Assembly: GCA_016845525.1 (NCBI GenBank)
Contig: JAERSQ010000017.1
Span: 1 to 41,415 of the forward strand
Direction: 5' to 3'
DNA length: 41,415 nt
DNA from: Pseudomonadota bacterium
Lineage (GTDB): Bacteria; Pseudomonadota; Gammaproteobacteria; Arenicellales; UBA868
Position numbers and translations under genes: made by a program. This document shows, piece by piece, positions 15,480 through 24,075 of the stretch. The notes under the pieces were generated by a model. That model did not search any database. It was not told the origin of the DNA and saw only the letters and a program-made list of their open reading frames with translations. The first letter of the stretch is position 1, and the number at the start of each line of letters is the position of its first letter.

Positions 15480-15654
15480 TTACAAAAAGCGTACGTGCAT
15501 CAGGCCGGATTGTGGCCAGACCGACTCTCGCTAACACGTCTGGCATGCCTGGTATTGTCATTAAGGGACAACATCAATAACGATAAGTCAGGCGGGATAC
15601 ACCCAGCCACCTTCGCGCTCAGCCGCTGAACCGGAAAAACGGGAAGACGTCGCT

Positions 15655-15683
15655 CTGCAGGCGGAAATCCTCTCCGCCTGCAG
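15655..15683 (-). repeat. Strong stem-loop between binding protein gene and livH (importer 1)
   Basis: Perfect 11-base arms (15655-15665 and 15673-15683, CTGCAGGCGGA and its complement) with a 7-base loop lie 18 bases after the binding protein stop. No T-run follows directly. In Liv-type operons such hairpins protect or partly end the receptor message so that the receptor exceeds the membrane subunits. The remaining spacer to livH shows nothing else clear. Confidence 0.65.
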
Positions 15684-15701
15684 ACCGGCCGTCATACCCA
15701 A

Positions 15702-16922
15702 CTAGTTACGGGGCCAATTGAGCGGATGCGATGCAAACGCCGAAGGCGCCACGACGTTGTATTCTCCGTCCTGAATCTGACGGAGCACCATCGGTTTGGC
15801 AATATTGTTGCCGGCCTCGGAGAACTTGATACCGCCGTAAAAGGTCTGGAGGTCGGTTGCCGATATGGCATCACGCAGCACTTCCTTGTCGAGGCTGCCG
15901 GCACGCTCAAAGGCATCCTTGAATACGTACACCGCTGCGGAGGCCTGTGCCAACTGATACGGGACCTTCTTGTTTGCGTAATCAGAAAATGCCGCTTTGA
16001 CTTCCGTATTGAAGTTGGCTGCGGTGCCAAAGAGCGGGTCTTCATAGGTCAGCGTTTCCGCCCATTGGGTTGAACACAGAATATCGTTCGCTGCGGCACC
16101 AAACTTGCCCGTCACATCAGCCGCTTCACAGTGCGTCACCGCCACCATCGGCGCCTTGACGTTCTGCTCGTCGATCTGGCGTACCGCTGTCGCCGCTCCT
16201 TTGGAGTGGCCACTGACGATCAGGACATCCGGCTTGAGCAGTTTGACTTTGGTCAGGATTGCGCTCATGTCTGACAGGTCGCGAGGCAGTTTTTCGTCCA
16301 CCACCGTCTCCATGCCGTAGCGCGCAGCATCCTCAAGAACGCCAGCCCGGATATCGAGGGAAAACGGATCGTTCTCGACTGCGATGGCGACCTTTACCGA
16401 AGAAGGTTCTTTGCCTGACTCTTTTGCTTTTTCTGCCGCAAGCGTGATCGCGGAAGCCAGGTACTGTTCTGAGGTCGACAGTACTGCAAACAGATACTTG
16501 TAGCCCTTGTTAAACAAAGAGCGTGAGGCGCCCTCAGCTTCGATCATCGGGATTTGGTATTTCTCGGTCACCGGCGCAATGGCCTTGGTCATGCCGGAGG
16601 AATAGGGGCCCAACATGTATTGCACTTTATCCTGGTTGATCAGTCGTTCAGCCAGCGTGGCAGCACGATCGCCCTTGGACTCATCATCGTAATAGATAAC
16701 GTTAAAGTTGTAGCACTTGCCGCCGAACTTGACGCCACCGGCATCCTTGATTTTCTGGATCGCGAATTCATAACCGTTTTTGGCATGCATGCCGTTAGTG
16801 GCGTACTTGCCGGTCAGCGAAATGGCCGATCCCAACGTAATGGTTTCGCAGGCTGCGAGAACAGTTCCCGGCAACAGCATCACACTCGCCGCCAACCCAA
16901 GCAGTGAAAGTTTGAATCTCAT
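15702..16922 (-). CDS. Periplasmic substrate-binding protein of ABC importer 1
   Basis: 406 residues of the type I periplasmic binding protein fold (Leu/Ile/Val receptor family). A clear signal peptide covers residues 1-23 with cleavage after PGTVLA. The mature start CETITLGSAISLTGKYATNG has the family ligand-loop pattern. A cysteine sits two residues after the cut, but the site is not a proper lipobox. The ribosome site AAGGAGG (16932-16938) is ideal, nine bases before the ATG, fitting high expression, and a promoter-like pair lies at 17019-17047. It delivers ligand to LivHM; the ligand is unknown. Its distance in sequence from the second receptor at 35109-36296 suggests a different substrate. 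Confidence 0.92.
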   Translation of the reverse strand: MRFKLSLLGLAASVMLLPGTVLAACETITLGSAISLTGKYATNGMHAKNGYEFAIQKIKDAGGVKFGGKCYNFNVIYYDDESKGDRAATLAERLINQDKVQYMLGPYSSGMTKAIAPVTEKYQIPMIEAEGASRSLFNKGYKYLFAVLSTSEQYLASAITLAAEKAKESGKEPSSVKVAIAVENDPFSLDIRAGVLEDAARYGMETVVDEKLPRDLSDMSAILTKVKLLKPDVLIVSGHSKGAATAVRQIDEQNVKAPMVAVTHCEAADVTGKFGAAANDILCSTQWAETLTYEDPLFGTAANFNTEVKAAFSDYANKKVPYQLAQASAAVYVFKDAFERAGSLDKEVLRDAISATDLQTFYGGIKFSEAGNNIAKPMVLRQIQDGEYNVVAPSAFASHPLNWPRN

Positions 16923-17018
16923 CCTTATTTACCTCCTTAATTGGTGAGTCCATCGGCCAGGACGCACGCCTCGGGTTGGCGAGCGTCGCAGCCTGATGAC
17001 TTTATTTACCGCAGGGTC

Positions 17019-17047
17019 AATATCGCACAAAGAAAATGGGAATTCAA
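17019..17047 (-). promoter_or_regulatory. Predicted promoter of importer 1 binding protein
   Basis: On the minus strand TTGAAT (17042-17047) and GATATT (17019-17024) are separated by exactly 17 bases, each matching four of six consensus bases. It lies about 100 bases before the ATG, which has an ideal AAGGAGG. The transcript would have a long GC-rich leader. Confidence 0.45.
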
Positions 17048-17093
17048 ACGAGGCCTATCATCGGCATTGCCGGGCGCCCTGAGTAATACGCCG

Positions 17094-17792
17094 TTACTTG
17101 ACTTCAATCAGTTCAATCTCAAATATCAGTGTTTCCTGAGGACCGATGGCTCCGCCTGCGCCTGTCTCACCATAAGCGAGTTGAGGCGGGATGACCACTT
17201 CCCAGCGGGCCCCTTCGCGCATCAACTGCAGGGCTTCCTGCCACCCGGGAATGATGCCTCCGAGGCTGAAGGTCGCCGGTTGGCCGCGTCGGATGGAACT
17301 GTCGAATTCGGTCCCATCCACGAGCGTGCCGCGGTAGTGCACCACCACCGTGTCATCGATCTTGGGCTGCCCGCCTGTCCCCGGCGTCAACACCCGATAC
17401 AGAATGCCGCTCTCGGTCTCACTGACGCCCTCCTGGCTCTGATAGGTCTGTCGGTACTCCTGCCCGGCCTGTTCCGCGGCCTTTACCTTTTCCATACTTT
17501 TCTCCTGAGACTGCTGCTGAATTGCCGTAATCGCGGCATCCATCTCGGCCTGTGTCATTGCGGGAGGCGCTCCGGACAACACATCCTCGATTGCCTGCGC
17601 CAGGTAACCCGGATCAAGATCAAGACCTTCGGCCATCATCTGCCGTGCAATCTGGGTTCCGATCTGAAAACCCAAGGCATAACTGAACTGTTCACTCGCG
17701 CTCTCCGGCACGGCGTCCTCGGCACTGATTCCCGCCGGTATCAGGGCCATTACCAACCCCAGCGAGGGTAAAAATGACTTCTTTATCTTCAT
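17094..17792 (-). CDS. FKBP-type peptidyl-prolyl isomerase, periplasmic (FkpA/Mip-like)
   Basis: 232 residues. A signal peptide spans residues 1-24 (cut after PAGISA). An N-terminal helical dimerisation domain follows (about 30-115: SEQFSYALGFQIGTQIARQM, then long Gln/Glu/Lys-rich helix). The C-terminal FKBP domain (about 125-231) has VVVHYRGTLVDGTEFDSS, GIIPGWQEALQLMREG and PPQLAYGETG, with the usual aromatic active-site residues. This is the FkpA/Mip layout, so it is a periplasmic folding helper and proline isomerase. Its ATG directly abuts the stop of the CDF transporter gene upstream, so both are read together. Confidence 0.93.
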   Translation of the reverse strand: MKIKKSFLPSLGLVMALIPAGISAEDAVPESASEQFSYALGFQIGTQIARQMMAEGLDLDPGYLAQAIEDVLSGAPPAMTQAEMDAAITAIQQQSQEKSMEKVKAAEQAGQEYRQTYQSQEGVSETESGILYRVLTPGTGGQPKIDDTVVVHYRGTLVDGTEFDSSIRRGQPATFSLGGIIPGWQEALQLMREGARWEVVIPPQLAYGETGAGGAIGPQETLIFEIELIEVK

Positions 17793-18914
17793 TCAGGATT
17801 CCTGTTGTGGTGTTTCGTCAGGCACATCGACCACAGCCTGCGGTGTGATGCCTTCTACTTCAATGGTGATATGCGAGACCCGTGGGCACCGCTCCCGCAT
17901 CAGTTGCTCAAGCTCGTCAATCAGTGTTTCGGTACGCTCCAGCGTTGCCTGTACAGCGGCTCTGTCGGCGATGTACTCCCGCAGTTCCGCATCGTCCCGG
18001 CGTGCCTGGGGCAAGGCTGACAGTAAGGCGGCTTCGTGCTGAGCGATCTCCGGTCGGAGTCCAGCCAGCACCGCCTCTTCGCGCAGTTCTACCTCAGCGA
18101 CCAGTACGGTATTGGCTTCATCGACGACGACACTGCGAAGGTCGTGGTACCGCTCAATCTCGCGATGCGCCTTGGCGATAGTATCAAAGATTGCTTCTGC
18201 TTCCCGATCACGAACATCGGTCAGCAACCGCATATTGATCGCCCCGAGAATAATGGCGGTGACACCAAGCATCAACGCGATCGCTATTGAAAAGCCGACA
18301 TCCCACATACCATTGCCGGTCAGGCGCGTCAGCGCAATACCACACCCGGCCAGCAGTACGCCGACCACGGCAATGGCATCCTCCAGCACCACGGCCAACA
18401 GGGTTGGATCTGTCGGCCGAAAGAGCTTCTGCCAAGTAGAGATCCCCTCTTCGCGGGCACGCCGGCGAAATTCAAGCCAGGCGATCTTGAGGACGTAGGC
18501 TTCAACGACCAGCGCCACGAGCAGAACCAACCCGGCCAGCCACACCAGATCGATCCGGACACTGCCAAGCATGAACTCTGGTCGGGCAGTTATCTCACCG
18601 AGTTCATGCCAGGCGTGCCAGGCGTGCGCCAACCCGAGACCGCAGCCGATGGAAAACAGTCCGATGGCGCTCCACAGGTTCCAGAGATATTTCTTTTGCC
18701 CATGGCCAAATGCGTAACGGGCATCGGCGCGGCGTTCGCCCTGAACAAGACCGATTAGCAGAAAGATCTGATTCAACGTATCCATCAGGCTATGTACGGC
18801 TTCGTTCATTAGCGCTGCGGACTGCGTCGGCAACGCGACGGCGAACTTCAGTACAGTCAGGGTGCCATTGCCTACAATTGCGGTCACAACGGCACGGCGC
18901 GATCCAGAGGCCAT
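17793..18914 (-). CDS. Cation diffusion facilitator transporter (SLC30A9-like)
   Basis: 373 residues from the ATG at 18914, preceded by AAGGAA; the frame extends to 18974, but the extra 20 residues are basic and unlike the family. Membrane segments run from about 12 to 225 (six in total). The metal-site motif HSLMDTLNQ in segment 2 and EDAIAVVG in segment 5 give the His/Asp set of the CDF fold. FGHGQKKYLWNLWSAIG is characteristic of the SLC30A9 branch. The C-terminal cytoplasmic part (about 240-350) is long and holds an Ala/Glu/Arg-rich helix before the usual metal-binding dimer domain. Likely exports zinc or another divalent metal against protons. Confidence 0.9.
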   Translation of the reverse strand: MASGSRRAVVTAIVGNGTLTVLKFAVALPTQSAALMNEAVHSLMDTLNQIFLLIGLVQGERRADARYAFGHGQKKYLWNLWSAIGLFSIGCGLGLAHAWHAWHELGEITARPEFMLGSVRIDLVWLAGLVLLVALVVEAYVLKIAWLEFRRRAREEGISTWQKLFRPTDPTLLAVVLEDAIAVVGVLLAGCGIALTRLTGNGMWDVGFSIAIALMLGVTAIILGAINMRLLTDVRDREAEAIFDTIAKAHREIERYHDLRSVVVDEANTVLVAEVELREEAVLAGLRPEIAQHEAALLSALPQARRDDAELREYIADRAAVQATLERTETLIDELEQLMRERCPRVSHITIEVEGITPQAVVDVPDETPQQES

Positions 18915-19027
18915 GATGATCAGTTCCTTGCGAATAAATCGGTGCCGGGCAATTCCCGCCCGAAGAGGCCTCACAGTATACTCAGGCGCATCTTGAGAAA
19001 TCGCCAGAGAAAGGACGGGTATCCTCT

Positions 19028-19294
19028 ATGCCGATAGACCGACAACTGCTTGAGATTCTGTGTTGCCCAGTGAGCAAGCAGTCGCTCAGGGCCCTGAACG
19101 CCGCCCAACTGGAGCAAGTCAATCAGAAGATTGCCGGCGGCGACATCACCAACGCCGGGAATGAAAGCGTTACCGAGACCCTCTCAGAGGGGCTGATCAC
19201 CGAGAACGGTCAGCGGATATACCGTATCGATGACAATATCCCGGTAATGCTGGAACACGAAAGTATCCCTGCAGACCAGTTCGACGGCCTGTAA
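19028..19294 (+). CDS. Trm112-like small zinc-ribbon protein (YcaR family)
   Basis: 88 residues. The start LLEILCCPVSKQSLRAL and the end RIYRIDDNIPVMLEHESI match the Trm112/YcaR family, in which the central part is variable. E. coli YcaR is about 60 residues; here an insert of about 25 residues (residues 30-55) is present. Only one Cys-Cys pair is seen, so full zinc binding is doubtful. In archaea and eukaryotes Trm112 activates methyltransferases; the bacterial role is uncertain. It is divergent from the CDF gene and convergent with sat. The ATG at 19028 has AGG about 14 bases upstream. Confidence 0.82.
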   Translation: MPIDRQLLEILCCPVSKQSLRALNAAQLEQVNQKIAGGDITNAGNESVTETLSEGLITENGQRIYRIDDNIPVMLEHESIPADQFDGL

Positions 19295-19305
19295 TCCGGC
19301 ATTCT

Positions 19306-19329
19306 TTCCGGGCGCCATGGCGTCCGGGA
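19306..19329. terminator. Stem-loop between convergent Trm112-like and sat genes
   Basis: CCGGGCGCC (19308-19316) and GGCGTCCGG (19319-19327) pair with one G-T wobble, extending by a further pair outside. It sits in the 68-base gap between convergent stops and could stop transcripts from both sides. Lack of a T-run makes it a weak intrinsic terminator. Confidence 0.4.
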
Positions 19330-19362
19330 TCGTTGCGGCACCGAGAGACTGCCCTGTTTCGA

Positions 19363-20562
19363 TCAGGCGTTGTTTGCCGTCTCCTGGGCATAGTGGTCCA
19401 TCAGAATACGGGCCACCTCCGGACGGGCGAACTCCACGGGCAAATCCTCGCCGGCCCCCAGCATCTCGCGCACGCGGGTCCCGGATAACAGCACGAAATC
19501 CTCTTTCCCATGATCCGGCGCATCGCGCATCATGACCACCTTATTGAGTTTTTTTGAATAGGCCGTGTGATCGGCTCTGAAGATCTCGATTTCCATCGCA
19601 CCGTCCGGCACCGACTCATCAAAGATCGTCTGGGCGTCAAAGGCGCCGTAGTAATCCCCTACTCCCGCGTGATCCCGGCCAACAATAAGATGTGTACAAC
19701 CCGCATTCTGACGGAACAACGCATGCAGCACTGCCTCACGCGGGCCCGCATAAAGCATGTCGAAACCGTAACCCGTAATCATCACGGAGTTGGGCGGGAA
19801 GTACAGCTCGACCATCTTCCGGATTGCCGCATCCCGAACATCTGCCGGGATATCTCCCGGCTTGAGCTTCCCCAGAAGCATGTGAATCAAAATACCATCA
19901 GCATCAACCGCCTCAAGTGCCATCTTGCATAACTCTTCATGGGCACGATGCATCGGGTTTCGGGTCTGGAACGCCACTACCCGCTGCCATCCGCGCTTTT
20001 CAATCTCAGAGCGGATCTCGACCGCGGTCCGAAAAGTATCTGGAAAATCCGTTTCAAAGTAACTGAGGTTCAGCACTTCGATCGGGCCAGACACCAGTAT
20101 TCGCCCAAGCGACGCAAAAGTCGCAACACCGGGATGCGCCTCGTCATTGGTGCGGTATACCTGCTGCGCCATAAAGTCCACGTCTTCGTCACTGAGCGTC
20201 TCAACCGCCTCGACATCCTGAATTGCGATGACGGGATGCCCTGTCACATTCGGATCTCGCAGAGCAATTCGTGATCCGGGCAAAATACCGCCACCGTCGG
20301 CCGTGAGATTAATCACCGGCACCGGCCAGAAAAGACCACTACCGGTTTGCATATGCTCGGCGACAGCCAGAGCATCCGCCTTGTTCATAAATCCCTGCAG
20401 CGGTGTGAAATAACCCGCACCCAGCATGACGGCATTCGCGGCGGCTGCTGAACTCAGCAGCATGGAGGGCAGATCCGTCGCTTCCTTCTGTAGCGCCTCA
20501 CGGCGGGCTGGGTCGTCAACGAGCAACGGCATCAGGGAATCACTGCCATGGGGTTTGATCAT
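19363..20562 (-). CDS. sat: Sulfate adenylyltransferase, homomeric Sat type
   Basis: 399 residues: an N-terminal PUA-like domain (about 1-165) and the catalytic nucleotidyl-transferase domain. Active-site motifs are QTRNPMHRAHE near 200 (the QxRNPxHxxH motif), GRDHAGVGDYYG near 295 and the C-terminal LSGTRVREML. It makes APS and pyrophosphate from sulfate and ATP, or ATP from APS in sulfur oxidisers. It is the single-chain Sat, not the CysDN pair usual in Gammaproteobacteria. There is no APS kinase fused and no aprAB or cys gene next to it, so direction cannot be told. The ATG at 20562 has GGAGAG seven to eight bases before it. The gene faces the Trm112-like gene tail to tail. Confidence 0.94.
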   Translation of the reverse strand: MIKPHGSDSLMPLLVDDPARREALQKEATDLPSMLLSSAAAANAVMLGAGYFTPLQGFMNKADALAVAEHMQTGSGLFWPVPVINLTADGGGILPGSRIALRDPNVTGHPVIAIQDVEAVETLSDEDVDFMAQQVYRTNDEAHPGVATFASLGRILVSGPIEVLNLSYFETDFPDTFRTAVEIRSEIEKRGWQRVVAFQTRNPMHRAHEELCKMALEAVDADGILIHMLLGKLKPGDIPADVRDAAIRKMVELYFPPNSVMITGYGFDMLYAGPREAVLHALFRQNAGCTHLIVGRDHAGVGDYYGAFDAQTIFDESVPDGAMEIEIFRADHTAYSKKLNKVVMMRDAPDHGKEDFVLLSGTRVREMLGAGEDLPVEFARPEVARILMDHYAQETANNA

Positions 20563-20756
20563 TTTCTTCTCTCCGAATCGAGGCGGACCAGGCTCTCAGC
20601 CTTGGGTTCTATAGTTCAACGGGGCAGTGCTCTGCATCTGGCCACCGACGACCAGCACCATATCATTTTGTCTTTCAGAAAAAGGCCAAATTCTTTTGAT
20701 TACGCCATAAGAGAAGGCATCGAAGATGCATCTTCAGGCGGAGCGGTAAACTCGGC

Positions 20757-21824
20757 TTATTCGACGGACCTTGAGCGGCGCTTGCGCACCGCCTCAGCCA
20801 GTTGGGCAATCAGAGGTGCTGTCTCATCCCAGGCGATGCAACTGTCTGTGATGCTCTGACCATAAGTCAGCGCTTGTCCTGGGACGATATCCTGGCGGCC
20901 TCCGACCAAGTGGCTTTCGATCATGACTCCCATCAATCGTCGTTCGCCGCCCTCAAGCTGCTCACAGACGGAGCGGATGACCTGCGGCTGCCGCTGCGGA
21001 TCTTTGCCGCTGTTGGCGTGACTGCAGTCGACCAGCAGACGGGGAGCCAACCCGGCATCACTCATCAGGGACGCTGCCGATGCGATGCTCTGGGCATCAT
21101 AGTTGGGTTCACGTCCGCCTCGCAGAATTACATGACTATCCTCGTTACCCGCGGTGGTCAGAATCGCCGAGTTGCCGTTTTTGGTAATCGTCAGGAAATG
21201 ATGGGGATGCTGCGCCGCTCCAACCGCGTCGACCGCTATCTTGAGATTGCCATCGGTGCCATTCTTGAATCCGACTGGACAGGAAAGTCCCGAAGCCATC
21301 TCCCGGTGCAGTTGGCTCTCGGTGGTGCGGGCACCGATCGCTCCCCAACTGACCAGGTCAGCCAGGTATTGCGGAGACAGTAAATCAAGGTATTCGGTTC
21401 CCGCCGGGACACCCAGACCATTTATCGCCAGCAGCAGTTGCCGAGCGGTGCGCAGACCTTTATTAATATCAAAGGATTCATCCAGATCAGGATCGTTAAT
21501 CAGCCCTTTCCAGCCTACGGTCGTACGGGGCTTTTCGAAGTACACCCGCATCACCAAAATCAGATCTTGGCGGTATTCCTCACGCATCGGCAGCAGCTTC
21601 TGTGCGTACGCTATCGCGGCATCAGGATCATGAATCGAGCATGGTCCCGTAACCACGATCAAGCGGTCGTCGCTTCCGTTCAGGACTTCATGAATATCGC
21701 GGCGCGTTGCCGTTACGAGCCCGGCCGCGTCAGCCGACAGCGGCATCTCAGCAATGATGGTGGCGGGATCCGCCACGGCCTGGATATCGACGATGCGGAC
21801 ATCGTCGGTTTTGACTGTTTGCAC
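20757..21824 (-). CDS. aroG: 3-deoxy-7-phosphoheptulonate synthase, class I (AroF/G/H type)
   Basis: 355 residues, the expected length. It condenses phosphoenolpyruvate and erythrose-4-phosphate, the first step to aromatic amino acids. Motifs are VTGPCSIHD near 59, RVYFEKPRTTVGWKGL near 93, WGAIGARTTESQLHRE, CPVGFKNGTDG and DCSHANSGKD, carrying the metal Cys and His. Which aromatic acid controls it cannot be decided. The start is a GTG at 21824 with no clear ribosome site. The leader has an extended -10 box and two alternative stem-loops (see separate entries). The gene sits 87 bases behind the EF-G-like gene. Confidence 0.93.
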   Translation of the reverse strand: MQTVKTDDVRIVDIQAVADPATIIAEMPLSADAAGLVTATRRDIHEVLNGSDDRLIVVTGPCSIHDPDAAIAYAQKLLPMREEYRQDLILVMRVYFEKPRTTVGWKGLINDPDLDESFDINKGLRTARQLLLAINGLGVPAGTEYLDLLSPQYLADLVSWGAIGARTTESQLHREMASGLSCPVGFKNGTDGNLKIAVDAVGAAQHPHHFLTITKNGNSAILTTAGNEDSHVILRGGREPNYDAQSIASAASLMSDAGLAPRLLVDCSHANSGKDPQRQPQVIRSVCEQLEGGERRLMGVMIESHLVGGRQDIVPGQALTYGQSITDSCIAWDETAPLIAQLAEAVRKRRSRSVE

Positions 21825-21846
21825 GGTGAGTTTTGGCTGGTTATCT

Positions 21847-21874
21847 GCGCCACTCCCCTGTGGCGCAAAGCGCC
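21847..21874 (-). promoter_or_regulatory. Two mutually exclusive hairpins in the aroG leader
   Basis: In plus-strand coordinates GCGCCAC (21847-21853) pairs with GTGGCGC (21860-21866), and GGCGC (21862-21866) can instead pair with GCGCC (21870-21874). The two stems share 21862-21866, so only one can form. They lie between the extended -10 box and the aroG start, so would be in the 5' leader. A switch or attenuator is possible but there is no T-run. Confidence 0.4.
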
Positions 21875-21878
21875 GCGC

Positions 21879-21887
21879 AGTATATCA
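21879..21887 (-). promoter_or_regulatory. Extended -10 promoter of aroG
   Basis: The minus strand reads TGATATACT, a TGn extension plus TATACT. The -35 position has no good match, as expected for extended -10 promoters. Transcription would start near 21872, giving a leader of about 48 bases. Confidence 0.5.
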
Positions 21888-21911
21888 CCGCCAACGGTCA
21901 ACGGGTCGGCT

Positions 21912-23951
21912 CTACTCGTCTTCAGGGTGCTCGAAAGAAGCCATCAGTGATTTCTGAACAGCAGCAGGAGCCGGCTCATAACCTGCAAACTCCATGCTAT
22001 AACTGCCCTCACCGCCCGTGACCGACTTCAGTCTCGACTGGTAATCCCCCATCTCCGCCAGCGGCGCCTGACCGCTTATGATCATCCGCCCGCCACTGAC
22101 GGCATCGGTACTCACCACGCGGCCGCGGCGCGAGGACAGATCACCGGTGATATCACCCATGTTGTCTGCCGGCACAGCAATCTCAAGATCGACCATGGGC
22201 TCCAACACAAGCGGCTTAGCGCTTGAGACCGCATCAAGAAATGCTTTGCGGCCTGCATTCACAAAAGCGACTTCCTTGGAATCCACCGGATGATGCTTGC
22301 CGTCATAGACGCTGACCCGAACATCCTGAAGCGGAAATCCTGCGATAGCGCCGTGTTCAAGCACACTCTGGACTCCTTTTTCGACGGCTGGAATGAATTG
22401 AGAAGGGATCACCCCGCCAACAATCTTGTTGACAAATTCAAAGCCCGTCCCTCGGGCAAGCGGCTCTACCTCGAGAAAGACCTCGCCGAACTGGCCCGCC
22501 CCGCCGGTCTGTTTCTTGTGGCGGCAGTGACCCTTGGCCTTCTTTCCGATCGACTCACGATAAGGTATTGACGGCGTACCCGTTGTCACCTCAAGACTGT
22601 ATTGCTCTGCCATCCGCTCTATCGCAATGCGCAGATGAAGCTCTCCTGCACCTCTCAGCACGGTCTCATTTGCCACTGGATCCCGCTCCACCCGAAGACA
22701 CGGATCCGAGGCAGTCAGCCGGGATAAGACATCCGCAATCTTTTGTTCATCGCCTCGGCTGCTCGGCGTAATCGACACGCCGGCCATGGGCTCGGGCAAC
22801 TGCAGTGGCCTGAGATGTATCAGGTCTTCATCATGCGAGTCGTGCAGTACATCGTCATAGTTCAAACTGTCCAGTTTCGACACCAGCAGGATATCACCCG
22901 GTACGGCCGTGCTCTGATCGGTATGCTCTTTTCCGAGCGGGGCTGCCAGGTTATTCAGCTTTACCGGCTTTCTTGCGTCACCCACAAACAACTGCATATC
23001 TTTCCGGATGGTTCCCTGATGCAGCCGAATCAATGCCTGGCGACCCACAAACGGATCGAATGACACTTTGAAAACATGCGCGAGCACGTGCGCCTCGGAG
23101 TCTGGGTTGACCTCAACAGGCCGCTCCGCCTCTCCAAAGCCATTCATAAAGTGCGGAGGATTACCCTCGGCAGGATTGGGCAAAAGCCGCGCCATGAAGT
23201 CCAGTAACTCTCCAACGCCGACCCCGGTCGTCGCAGAAACAAAACACACTGGAATCAGATGACCCTCACGCATCGCCTGTTCAAAAGCATCATGTAACTG
23301 ATCGGCCCCTACTGCGCCCTGATCAAGATAGGTCGCCATTAATGCTTCATCGACTTCGACCGTTTGGTCCACGATCTCGGTATGCGCCTCTTCAGCAGAG
23401 GAAAAGGCGGGATCCCCTTCAGCCTTGAAGAAGCAGTCGATCACACGCGAGCCGTCTGCCGAGGGCAAATTAACCGCGAGACATTCCTTGCCGAAAGCGT
23501 CCTGAACCTCGATATAGATGGACTCAAGATCAATCTCTGGATTATCAATATGATTGATGACGACCATCCGGCACTGGTCCTGATCTTCTGCCCAGGCCAT
23601 CATTCGCCGGCAGGTGCTTTGGATGCCCTGCTGGGCATTGATGACAACCGCCACCGTTTCGACGGCTGGCAGAACGCTGAGCGCAGCTCCGACAAAATCC
23701 GGATAGCCCGGGGTATCTAGCAGATTGATATGGGTGCCTTGGTAGTCAAAACCTGCGAGTGAGGAAGCAAGAGAATGGCCGTGCTTCTTCTCAAGGTCAT
23801 CCCAGTCACTGACGGTGGAGCCTTTCTCAACGGCTCCGGCGGATCTGATCGCACCGGCGGTAACCAGCATCTGTTCCAACAGCGTTGTCTTGCCGGCACT
23901 GGCGTGGCCGGTGAGTGCCACATTCCGAATCTCGGCGGTTTGATGAGTCAT
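21912..23951 (-). CDS. EF-G-like translational GTPase (EF-G2 type)
   Basis: 679 residues from the ATG at 23951, chosen for its ribosome site AAGGAGG (23958-23964); an upstream extension to 24023 is less likely. Domains: GTPase (1-270), beta-barrel (about 295-375), and EF-G domains III-V (about 395-670; KKQTGGAGQFGEV in domain IV, then AEMGDYQSRLKSVTGGEGSYSM in V). G1 is GHASAGKTTLL. G3 reads DTPGYPDF where canonical EF-G has DTPGHVDF, so the catalytic His is Tyr. G4 reads NHID instead of NKxD. These mark the EF-G2-like branch, probably not the main translocase; role unclear (possibly ribosome recycling or stress). It is divergent from the TPMT-type gene. Confidence 0.9.
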   Translation of the reverse strand: MTHQTAEIRNVALTGHASAGKTTLLEQMLVTAGAIRSAGAVEKGSTVSDWDDLEKKHGHSLASSLAGFDYQGTHINLLDTPGYPDFVGAALSVLPAVETVAVVINAQQGIQSTCRRMMAWAEDQDQCRMVVINHIDNPEIDLESIYIEVQDAFGKECLAVNLPSADGSRVIDCFFKAEGDPAFSSAEEAHTEIVDQTVEVDEALMATYLDQGAVGADQLHDAFEQAMREGHLIPVCFVSATTGVGVGELLDFMARLLPNPAEGNPPHFMNGFGEAERPVEVNPDSEAHVLAHVFKVSFDPFVGRQALIRLHQGTIRKDMQLFVGDARKPVKLNNLAAPLGKEHTDQSTAVPGDILLVSKLDSLNYDDVLHDSHDEDLIHLRPLQLPEPMAGVSITPSSRGDEQKIADVLSRLTASDPCLRVERDPVANETVLRGAGELHLRIAIERMAEQYSLEVTTGTPSIPYRESIGKKAKGHCRHKKQTGGAGQFGEVFLEVEPLARGTGFEFVNKIVGGVIPSQFIPAVEKGVQSVLEHGAIAGFPLQDVRVSVYDGKHHPVDSKEVAFVNAGRKAFLDAVSSAKPLVLEPMVDLEIAVPADNMGDITGDLSSRRGRVVSTDAVSGGRMIISGQAPLAEMGDYQSRLKSVTGGEGSYSMEFAGYEPAPAAVQKSLMASFEHPEDE

Positions 23952-23992
23952 CTCGGTCCTCCTTCTGGTTTCCCAGATACCTTGAAGGCGGC

Positions 23993-24011
23993 GTTTGCTT
24001 ATTCCGCAAAC
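23993..24011. repeat. Inverted repeat in divergent EF-G-like/TPMT control region
   Basis: GTTTGC (23993-23998) and GCAAAC (24006-24011) flank a 7-base centre in the 124-base divergent gap. It could be an operator or a small leader hairpin of the EF-G-like message. A weak extended -10-like TGATAAATT (minus, 24025-24033) lies beyond it. Confidence 0.3.
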
Positions 24012-24075
24012 TGCTGCCCCCAAGAATTTATCAGCGCATCGGTAAAATCCTGTTCTTCGAAATAATTACAAGTTC

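Noticed and set aside
20590-20660. tRNA-like stretch (GGTTCTATAGTTCAA) upstream of sat
   Set aside because: No acceptor stem, D arm or anticodon arm can be built around it.
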